A DNA stretch of 64,000 nt from NCBI GenBank assembly GCA_012729225.1, contig JAAYDO010000209.1, positions 1 through 64,000 of the forward strand. Reading direction: 5' to 3'. The stretch comes from Bacteroidales bacterium (GTDB taxonomy: Bacteria; Bacteroidota; Bacteroidia; Bacteroidales; Bacteroidaceae). How positions within the stretch are numbered: the first letter of the stretch is position 1; every line of letters begins with the position of its first letter. The translations under genes and the position numbers were made by a program. The notes below the pieces were generated by a model. It did not search any database, was not told where the DNA came from, and saw nothing but the letters and a program-made list of their open reading frames with translations. Below are positions 28,793 to 36,250 of this stretch, one piece after another.

Positions 28793-29875
28793 TCACATCT
28801 TTTGATTAATCATTTCACACGCCTTCTCCACCACCTTATCAGGCGCAATGTTCATGCACCTCAAATCTCCAAACCTACAGGGCTTCTTGCCGTAGATGGA
28901 ACAGGGGCGACAGTTCAATTCCTCCAGTTGCATCTCAGAGTCTGGCGATTGCCCGTAGCCTGAGAAGCCCGCCTTGGGATGGGTAGCCCCCCAGATGGAG
29001 AGAACAGGAGTGCCAAAGATAGAGGCGATGTGCATATTGGCAGAATCCATGGAAATCATCAGGTTCAGCTTTGACATGAGCAACATCTCATTTCTCAGCC
29101 CTTCCATCTTGCCACAGATATTGATGACTTTTCCACCACCCTTCCTCTCCTGATACTCTTCTTCCCAAGCCTCCAACACCTTTGCCTCCTTTCTTCCAGC
29201 ACCGAACAGAAAGACCTTGCAACCTTGGTCTGCCAACAGGCTGACCACCTGCTGCATGCGGTCTAAAGGGTAAATCTTCTGCAAGTGGGCTGCAAATGGA
29301 GCAACCCCAACCCATTGGTCTGCCAAAGATTTCTCGCCCGCCAGATTGTTTAAGACGGCACAACGCTCATGAAGGAGGTTCAACTGCATCTTCTGAGAAA
29401 GATCAACAGAAAGTCCCAGAGAGCGAAACACCTCTGCATAGCGTTCAGTCATATGCTTGAGTGGCTCATGATCCACGCCATGACCAATCAGTTGCTTTTT
29501 CTCCATCCTGCCCTTATTCACCTTCGCCACTTTCACACCCAACATGGCAAAGCAGGTGCGAAGGTATTTAGACCTCAGCACATTGTGCAAGTCTGCTACA
29601 GCATCAAAATTGCCCTTCTTCAGATTGCCAAACATCTTGGTCAGTCCTACTATGCCATCATGCTCTGCAAAATCCACCCCCTTCACCTGCACATTGGCTG
29701 GCAACCACTCAAACATGGGAACAAAACGGGTGCGGGTCAGCATCGTGATACGCAAATCAGGATGCTGTGTTGCCAATGCGTACAACACAGGAACCGTCAT
29801 AGCGGCATCGCCCATTGCGCCAAACCTCATGACCAGCAGTCGTTTGATGGGAAGTCCTTTTGATGAACTAAACAT
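28793..29875 (-). CDS. Glycosyltransferase family 9 (heptosyltransferase-like)
   Basis: RLLVMRFGAMGDAAMTVPVLYAL; SMDSANMHIASIFGTPVLSIWGATHP. Confidence 0.9.
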   Translation of the reverse strand: MFSSSKGLPIKRLLVMRFGAMGDAAMTVPVLYALATQHPDLRITMLTRTRFVPMFEWLPANVQVKGVDFAEHDGIVGLTKMFGNLKKGNFDAVADLHNVLRSKYLRTCFAMLGVKVAKVNKGRMEKKQLIGHGVDHEPLKHMTERYAEVFRSLGLSVDLSQKMQLNLLHERCAVLNNLAGEKSLADQWVGVAPFAAHLQKIYPLDRMQQVVSLLADQGCKVFLFGAGRKEAKVLEAWEEEYQERKGGGKVINICGKMEGLRNEMLLMSKLNLMISMDSANMHIASIFGTPVLSIWGATHPKAGFSGYGQSPDSEMQLEELNCRPCSIYGKKPCRFGDLRCMNIAPDKVVEKACEMINQKM

Positions 29876-29898
29876 AGGCTATTATTTCTATTTGGTGA

Positions 29899-29906
29899 CA
29901 AAGGTA
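29899..29906 (-). promoter_or_regulatory. -7 box TACCTTTG for GT9 gene
   Basis: caaaggta on + strand. Confidence 0.5.
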
Positions 29907-30035
29907 CGAAAAAAACATGAGGGAAGAAAATCTGAAAAAGATTTATATTCTTTTTTAACGTGAGACAGACAAATTCACCGTCCCCTCAAATCCGCCATTA
30001 GGGAGAGTGGACAAAAGGATGGGGGCGACAGGGCT

Positions 30036-30190
30036 AAACAGTAGGATTGCCCCTCAATGTGACATGTCGCATGATTGAAGCACGCTTCATGCTCCAACGA
30101 ACAATGGTGCGATGGCCAACGAACAATGCTTCAAGTGCCAACGAACAATGGTGCGATGACCCATGAACAATGGTGCGTTTTTGTCCTGAC
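30036..30190. repeat. 22-bp-period array B (5 units) with 5' leader
   Basis: Unit starts at 30077, 30099, 30121, 30143, 30165; leader AAACAGTAGGATT at 30036. Confidence 0.85.
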
Positions 30191-30420
30191 AGGCTTCACT
30201 TTCTCAAGCACCCATATCCATAAGGTGTTCAGGGACATTGCACAGCGAAATAAACACTCAACAGGCTGGTTCTTCAGTTGCAAGCAGTATCTGATATGCA
30301 ATAAAAAGGAAGAGCTCCTGGACTTCATGCTAACATCTGGAGACGTAGATGAACCCCACTGATAACAAATGGCTTATCTTTGGAAAATCATATCAGAAAA
30401 AGAACCCAACCAATAACACA
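30187..30420 (+). mobile_element. Degraded IS982-like transposase fragment (internal region)
   Basis: HKVFRDIAQRNKHSTGWFFSCKQYLICNKKEELLDFMLTSGDVDEPH resembles IS982 'HKVFKxIAxxGKxxMGWFxGFKLHLIxNxKGELLxFMxTxGNVDD'; continues out of frame as NPTDNKWLIFGKSYQKK. Confidence 0.65.
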
Positions 30421-30657
30421 ACTCACATGAAGAGTTTTTTAGGAGAATTTGTATATGTTTGCCACCACTTTCTTAGTTTTTTTAAAATAAACAATGATTT
30501 TTTTGTGCTATTAAAAAACAAAAGACTACTTTTGTGCTGAAGTTCAGATCTCTTTTATACAAAAAATCGAAAATCAATTTCCGCATCGGAGTTGTGACGT
30601 AGAATAAATAGACTCCAACAAAAGGGCTAATAGCAAATCGTCATCAATATTATAATT

Positions 30658-31123
30658 ATGAAGAAATCAAACTTTGCGCTGATCTCATGTAGCCTGATTG
30701 CGGTTCAGCCAGCAACGGCGTGTGAAGAAGGCATCCTCATAAAACGCATATCAGTGGATTTTGAAAATCAATCAGAAGACACAATTTATGTGTTAGACTC
30801 AGGTTATCCCCTTCCTCCTGCAGAAATCATTGGCTTATATCAGTATGGGCGTGGTAAATTCATACCACCTCATGAACATTTCCCACGTCCATATTGTAGA
30901 TGGAGTATATGAAATGGAGTACATTTTTGTCGTCAATAAAAAATTCTTGAATAAGTGTTCAATAGAAGAAATAGTTAGCAAGAACTATGTTGAGCATTAT
31001 CAATATACTATTCAAGAGTTAGAAAAGAAAAATTACCAAATAATCTACACTGGTCCTACCTCAACAAATGCGAGTAATCCAGAAGATGAGTATTTGAATA
31101 TAAATAAAGAAACGAACCAATAA
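30658..31123 (+). pseudogene. Frameshifted small secreted/lipoprotein-like gene
   Basis: N-terminal half (30658-30912, frame 1: MKKSNFALISCSLIAV...CEEGILIKRISVDFENQSEDTIYVLD) and C-terminal half (30830-31123, frame 2: ...EYIFVVNKKFLNKCSIEEIVSKNYVEHYQYTIQELEKKNYQIIYTGP) together match the layout of the adjacent 31131 ORF. Confidence 0.6.
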
Positions 31124-31130
31124 ATTACAT

Positions 31131-31583
31131 ATGAACAAGTTAAAAGCAATTGCATTTTTATTACCCCTCTCTCTAATGGTGACAGTCTCATCGTGCCTTC
31201 ATTTCGGAGATGAAGAATTTAATAATGTGGAGTATTCTTTTGTCAATAATTCTTCTGATACTTTATTTCTCAAATGGTATATTCACCATATTGCTAAAGA
31301 TAATCAGAAGGTTAAATGTATATTATCAAGGAATGATACTATATTTCCATCGCAAACACTTGAAGGAAATTTTTTGTATCTAGGAACTGCTGATACTTGG
31401 GAAAATTTCTTTAAGATGGAGAATATAGACACTATCTATGTTGGGGTTTATCCTTCGTTTGTTGATGTGAAAGAGAGACAGATTTACGATTTGTCAAATG
31501 ATCCGTACTTATCTCGAATATATAAGTTACCTCATGAGAATGTTAATTTATCTCAGAAAATGATTACTATTGAATATCCGTAA
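31131..31583 (+). CDS. Hypothetical lipoprotein, likely paralog of the upstream frameshifted gene
   Basis: MNKLKAIAFLLPLSLMVTVSSCLHFG lipobox; VEYSFVNNSSDTLFL parallels VDFENQSEDTIYVL. Confidence 0.65.
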   Translation: MNKLKAIAFLLPLSLMVTVSSCLHFGDEEFNNVEYSFVNNSSDTLFLKWYIHHIAKDNQKVKCILSRNDTIFPSQTLEGNFLYLGTADTWENFFKMENIDTIYVGVYPSFVDVKERQIYDLSNDPYLSRIYKLPHENVNLSQKMITIEYP

Positions 31584-31786
31584 ACATTCTAGAAACTATA
31601 CGTTGTAGGCTATGAGGTTTAGTTGTGCCTTTGCACTCGCAAAAGTTTAACGACTAAATCTCATGCTTGTTTTGACAAAAGAAGGACTTGAAGAGTTGCT
31701 GTTGAACCTGCAACAAAGTGGAATCTGAAGAACTATCTGAAGCATATACCCAAGAGTATGATAGACAAAGGATGTCACTCATGTAC

Positions 31787-31865
31787 TGTCTTAATTATCC
31801 AAGAATCCTACCGAAGCCTTATCGAAGGCACACCGAAGGATTGCAGAAGCATGGGGAGGGTTTAT
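31787..31865 (-). repeat. 11-bp iteron element, copy 3
   Basis: RC: ccctccccatgcttctgcaa + tccttcggtgt|gccttcgataa|ggcttcggtag|gattcttggat + aattaa. Confidence 0.8.
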
Positions 31866-31956
31866 TGACAGCGACGTTAAATAAAAACATCGGGCAATGA
31901 GATGCCTCATTGCCCGATGTCATTTTCTTTTCAACAGTTATTTTCTTTCAGCAGTA

Positions 31957-33156
31957 TCAGTTATCCACCTCACCACTCACTGTCCCGCCATTGTTCTTAT
32001 ACATGCCACCCACCTTGATGGCTTTAGACTTAGCACCGGTGTTATAGACTGCAATGGTTCCTGCATTGACCGTCATATTGCCATCCACCTTGATGCCCAT
32101 GCATCTGTGAGGGTCGGTAGTGTCTTCTGCAACCGTACATCTGCTTCCTCTGGCATAGATGGTGATGTTGGTTGTGCCGTTTTCCTCGCCTACAGTCATA
32201 TCCCCATCTGTCTGCATGCCCCTTGAACCATTGCTGTTGGCATGGATAAGGAAAGTGCCACCACTGATTTCGATATTTCCTTCAGCCTTGATGCCCTTAG
32301 CATCTTGAGCGTTGTCCAGTGTGATGTTCAACGAGCCTCCCTTTATGATCACGCCACCAGTGTTGTCTTCATCCACAATGATTTGGTTGCTGTTGTCTCG
32401 CTTGTATTCCACCTGAATGCCATCGCTCACTGTAGTGCTGGTGACATTCACCTCGCCACCATTCATCTGGAAGTGCTGACCAACATGAATGGCGTCATTG
32501 GCTGCCTTGAGGATATTGATGGTCTTGACTGTCTTCTTGATTTGCAGATACTCCTTTGCGGCAATGGCATGGTTGGCATTGCCTGTCACATTGAGTGTGC
32601 CTGCACCTGAAATCTCAAGGTGTCCCTTTGTGTAGAAACATGCCTTCTGAGAGCCTGAGACCGCATCAGCAAAAGAGTTGGTTGTGCCGTCTTTCATCAC
32701 AATCGCTATACGTTTGCCACACTGAATGTCGATAGCAGCACCCTTGGTAGAGGTGAGGCTCACACCGTTCAGTTGCACTGTCAGCTTGTATTCTCCATGA
32801 ATGGTGAGAGAACCGGCAGAACTGCTGCCACTCACCTGATAAGTCACTTCATCCGTGGTGGTTGTGCTGGTCAGCACCACATCTGGGCTGTTGCCACTGG
32901 CACATGTCACCACATCCTGCAATTGGCTTGGTATCGTGACAGTTGCTGTTGTCCCGTCAAACACCACCTGCACATCATTTCCCATCTGGGGCTTGGCGAA
33001 GGTGATGGAGTCTATGCCTTCTGTCAGACTGATTTCAAGTCCTTCGGAGATGTCTTGAGTTGTATATGTTCCGCCCTTGCAAATATAGACCTTCTGGGCA
33101 GAGGCAGAGGCAATAGAGATGATTGCCAACACTGCTATCGATAGAATCTTTCTCAT
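31957..33156 (-). CDS. Secreted carbohydrate-binding/beta-helix protein (Cthe_2159-like)
   Basis: Signal peptide; repeated GxxxxI/VxGG motifs (KGAAIDIQCGKRIAIVMKDGTTNSFAD, NDAIHVGQHFQMNGGEVNV, KGIKAEGNIEISGGTFLIHA, MGIKVDGNMTVNAGTIAV). Confidence 0.82.
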   Translation of the reverse strand: MRKILSIAVLAIISIASASAQKVYICKGGTYTTQDISEGLEISLTEGIDSITFAKPQMGNDVQVVFDGTTATVTIPSQLQDVVTCASGNSPDVVLTSTTTTDEVTYQVSGSSSAGSLTIHGEYKLTVQLNGVSLTSTKGAAIDIQCGKRIAIVMKDGTTNSFADAVSGSQKACFYTKGHLEISGAGTLNVTGNANHAIAAKEYLQIKKTVKTINILKAANDAIHVGQHFQMNGGEVNVTSTTVSDGIQVEYKRDNSNQIIVDEDNTGGVIIKGGSLNITLDNAQDAKGIKAEGNIEISGGTFLIHANSNGSRGMQTDGDMTVGEENGTTNITIYARGSRCTVAEDTTDPHRCMGIKVDGNMTVNAGTIAVYNTGAKSKAIKVGGMYKNNGGTVSGEVDN

Positions 33157-33162
33157 ATCACC

Positions 33163-33558
33163 TTATTTTTTTAGAAGTTTCTTTCCATTGACAATGTAAA
33201 AGCCTTTAGGCAGTTCAGACACTTTTGCGTTTATCCTTCTACCCATGAAGTCATAAATCTCCCCATCCTCTTTTCCTGGCTTCACACTGCCAGACTTCAC
33301 ATCGTCAATGGCAACAAGACCATTGTCGGTGAAGAAGAAGAGACGCTTGACCAATGAGGTCTGAATCTCCTTGGTGGTATTGTCCTTGTAGATGACCTTG
33401 ATGACACCATCCTCAAAGACAACTTTCTGAATATTTTCAACAGCCTCAATCTTTGTGTCCTGATTGTCGGTAGCAGACAGATAATAGAGGTTGAAGTCTT
33501 CGGCAAAAGCCGAGATGCCGAGCACAAATGCCACGAACAGATAGAGAATCCTTTTCAT
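33163..33558 (-). CDS. Small secreted protein with T9SS-like C-terminal tail
   Basis: MKRILYLFVAFVLGISAFA signal; GEIYDFMGRRINAKVSELPKGFYIVNGKKLLKK. Confidence 0.65.
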   Translation of the reverse strand: MKRILYLFVAFVLGISAFAEDFNLYYLSATDNQDTKIEAVENIQKVVFEDGVIKVIYKDNTTKEIQTSLVKRLFFFTDNGLVAIDDVKSGSVKPGKEDGEIYDFMGRRINAKVSELPKGFYIVNGKKLLKK

Positions 33559-33559
33559 A

Positions 33560-34420
33560 TTAGAACTTGTATTTGTAACCAACACCTATGAGATGTCCGT
33601 TGGGTTCGTCATCATCGTTTTCTGTCTGATAGCGATAGAAGACATCAATTTTATTTTGTTTGTCCAACTTAATGTCTGTACCACCTGTAAACTTCCACTT
33701 GCTGGCATTGTAGTTGAGACCACAGCCATAATCGACCGAAGCATAAGGGTCGAGCGGACAATTCTTCAGGTCGTGTTGAACGGTCAGTTTGGAACGTAGC
33801 ACCACTCGGTCTTTAGGCTGATAGTCTTTTCTTTCGCTTGATTTCACATAAAGGATGTCGCTCTCGTTGAAGCGATATTTGTCTGTAGTGGTGGATGCCT
33901 TGCAGAAGTGGGAGTATTGAAAGGTTTCCTTCAGCGAGAATTCCCAACGCTTGTTGGGTGTATAGGTAGCGGCAAATCCTGCACTGGTGCGATGACGATT
34001 GCGCCAGTATTGATGTTTGAGGTTATACCCTTCATAGTCCAACTGGGTGTATAAGCCCTTCACAGGATCGTTGTAGGTGTTCACATTGTATTTAGGATTG
34101 CATTCCGCCAAATTATTCACCCACATATATTCCCAACCTATAAAACCTTTGACGTCAAAAGAGGTGGTATTGTAGAGTTTCATGTCAAATGATGCACCCA
34201 CATCCCAGCGATCAATCTTGCGAGTGTTGTCTTGTGTGCGTGCATTTCCCTCCAGCGAGAACTTCATGCCCTTCTTGATTTTCTTTTCTACTCCAAGGGA
34301 GAAATCCATACCAAAGTCATCCTTCTGAGCCTGCGCTACAGCACACGAAGAACCTAATGCCAGAAGCAGCATCAGCCTGCGTCCGACTGTATTCCAACAA
34401 ACAAATCCTTGTTTAATCAT
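33560..34420 (-). CDS. Outer-membrane beta-barrel protein (DUF2490-like)
   Basis: Signal peptide; MDFSLGVEKKIKKGMKFSLEGNARTQDN...GHLIGVGYKYKF; ATG at 34420 overlaps DUF4956 stop. Confidence 0.65.
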   Translation of the reverse strand: MIKQGFVCWNTVGRRLMLLLALGSSCAVAQAQKDDFGMDFSLGVEKKIKKGMKFSLEGNARTQDNTRKIDRWDVGASFDMKLYNTTSFDVKGFIGWEYMWVNNLAECNPKYNVNTYNDPVKGLYTQLDYEGYNLKHQYWRNRHRTSAGFAATYTPNKRWEFSLKETFQYSHFCKASTTTDKYRFNESDILYVKSSERKDYQPKDRVVLRSKLTVQHDLKNCPLDPYASVDYGCGLNYNASKWKFTGGTDIKLDKQNKIDVFYRYQTENDDDEPNGHLIGVGYKYKF

Positions 34421-35111
34421 ATTCCTTAGGGAGTTTCTGCACAGACTCGTCCTGCTCATCTGTGTTATAATAAATCTTGATCAGTGCCATGTCCTTGAGA
34501 AAGTCAATAGAGCCAACTGACACCTTGGTAATATCCAGTCCTGTGCGATTCTTCAAGTCTTCTATCAGTTCCTTGCGCATAGAAGGCTTGATCAGGTCTA
34601 TCTTGTCATACTTCACATATTTGGAAGAAAGGCTCTGACCCATCTTATTAACCTCGGCAATCCACACACCCAGTACAAACACGAGGTCTGTCAATATAAG
34701 TTCACCCATGCTGGTCATCAGTGGACCTGCAAACTCAGGATGCTTAGGACTAATGTCGGCAGCCCATGCCAAACCGTTGATAGCTGCCAAAGAAATAATC
34801 AAGAAGAGATAGGTCATCTCTCGGATAGGCACAGATTCCGTACGATAACGCATGATACAGAAAATGGCGAAGAGACCCATCGCTATGCCAGTCTTGATCT
34901 TGGCGTCACCCATCAGGTGAATCAACATAAAGATGCAGAAACCCACAAGGATGTAGGTCATGAAGAAGTCACGACGACGTGCCTTAGGAAAGTAGAATGC
35001 ACGTGCGATGATGATCGTGAAGATTGTGTTAATAACGAGGCGCAGCAAGAGGTCGAGAATACGGCAGGTATCGCTCGACAGCACTGCAAAAAAGTCGTTC
35101 ATTGCTTCCAT
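34413..35111 (-). CDS. DUF4956 family multi-TM membrane protein
   Basis: LVINTIFTIIIARAFYFPKARRRDFFMTYILVGFCIFMLIHLMGDAKIKTGIAMGLFAIFCIMRYRTESVPIREMTYLFLIISLAAING. Confidence 0.88.
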   Translation of the reverse strand: MEAMNDFFAVLSSDTCRILDLLLRLVINTIFTIIIARAFYFPKARRRDFFMTYILVGFCIFMLIHLMGDAKIKTGIAMGLFAIFCIMRYRTESVPIREMTYLFLIISLAAINGLAWAADISPKHPEFAGPLMTSMGELILTDLVFVLGVWIAEVNKMGQSLSSKYVKYDKIDLIKPSMRKELIEDLKNRTGLDITKVSVGSIDFLKDMALIKIYYNTDEQDESVQKLPKEYD

Positions 35112-35138
35112 ATAGTTTTGTTAGTGTTTTTGTTTTCG

Positions 35139-35933
35139 TCAGTTTAATTCGCGGTCAATGAAACTTCGTCCATTGATTTTCTCCAGACCACGAAGTTTAG
35201 CCTTGAAATTGTTTTGCTTCAAAGAGGCATCAGTCAATGCCATTCCTATGCAACACTTGGAGAACCCTGTAGGATGCACATGTATGTCTCGCAGAAGGTT
35301 GCACACAGGCGAGAATACATTTCCATCTCGCTTCAGTTCGATAATCACCAGTTGGTCTGTACCATGGTCTTGCAGTGTCTCGAAGTTGTGGAATCCTATG
35401 TTGAAATCAATGGTCAGACGTTCTGTCTTCTCCTTGTTCACCAGTGTCACTCGGTCAAACTGGTTTCTCACCACTGCGTTCAAACGATTCAGATTCAAGC
35501 CCGTCTTTCGCCTCACCAACTCATAAGCACCTTCCGTTGCACGAAACTCCTCCTGCGAAGGCACTTCAATGCGCTTCTTCTTGGTACGGGCATGATTGTT
35601 CTTGTTTTTCACTTCCAGAAAAGTCAAATCGCTTGCCACATACGTCCTCACTCTCACCTTCATGCGCCTTGCCCTCTTGTTGTGGTGCATCATATACATG
35701 TAATGATCGTCGGTGTCGTAATAAGTGGTCATATAGGGGATGATTCGTCTGTCCAGCGTTTCCTGCACATAGTACATATCCTGCGCAAGCTTCAGCAACT
35801 GCACAAGCTGGACTTTCGACGCCACATATTTGGTGTCGAGTCTATTCATCAGGCGAATGCCTGACATTTCTTCCAATGTGATAGGAGCCATCGAGTATAG
35901 AAGTTCCTTGATGGTACAGTCCACATTACCCAT
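35139..35933 (-). CDS. VTC domain-containing polyphosphate polymerase-like protein
   Basis: RLMNRLDTKYVASKVQL...YDTDDHYMYMMHHNKRARRMKVRVRTY...FLEVKNKNNHARTKKKRI...NRLNAVVRNQFDRVTLVNKEKTERLTIDFNI. Confidence 0.9.
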   Translation of the reverse strand: MGNVDCTIKELLYSMAPITLEEMSGIRLMNRLDTKYVASKVQLVQLLKLAQDMYYVQETLDRRIIPYMTTYYDTDDHYMYMMHHNKRARRMKVRVRTYVASDLTFLEVKNKNNHARTKKKRIEVPSQEEFRATEGAYELVRRKTGLNLNRLNAVVRNQFDRVTLVNKEKTERLTIDFNIGFHNFETLQDHGTDQLVIIELKRDGNVFSPVCNLLRDIHVHPTGFSKCCIGMALTDASLKQNNFKAKLRGLEKINGRSFIDRELN

Positions 35934-36025
35934 TTCCTGGTTTGCTTCTTTATTTCGGTTTGTAAAAGTTTCTTTTAGTTCTATTTAGTTCTGGTCTTGA
36001 TTGTCAAAGGCACAAATCACCACTA

Positions 36026-36033
36026 CAAAGTTA
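36026..36033 (-). promoter_or_regulatory. -7 box TAACTTTG for VTC-DUF4956 operon
   Basis: caaagtta on + strand upstream of 35933. Confidence 0.5.
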
Positions 36034-36150
36034 AGACTTTTTTTTCTTCTTTATTGTATCAAAGGCATATTTTTCTGTTTTTTTATATTTTTACGCTTTA
36101 TCGCAAGACATATTCTACCAAATGCACGCTTCATTCAACGCCATAAAAGC

Positions 36151-36234
36151 AGAGTGCCATCAGGAACGACTCCCTAATGGCACTCTAACATGCTGACAAA
36201 TAGAATCTCGACCTTGACGACCGAGATTCTATTT
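36151..36234 (-). terminator. Two consecutive perfect hairpins downstream of carB
   Basis: agagtgccat(36151-36160)/atggcactct(36177-36186) and aaatagaatctcg(36198-36210)/cgagattctattt(36222-36234). Confidence 0.6.
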
Positions 36235-36250
36235 CTATACAGACTGGCGA

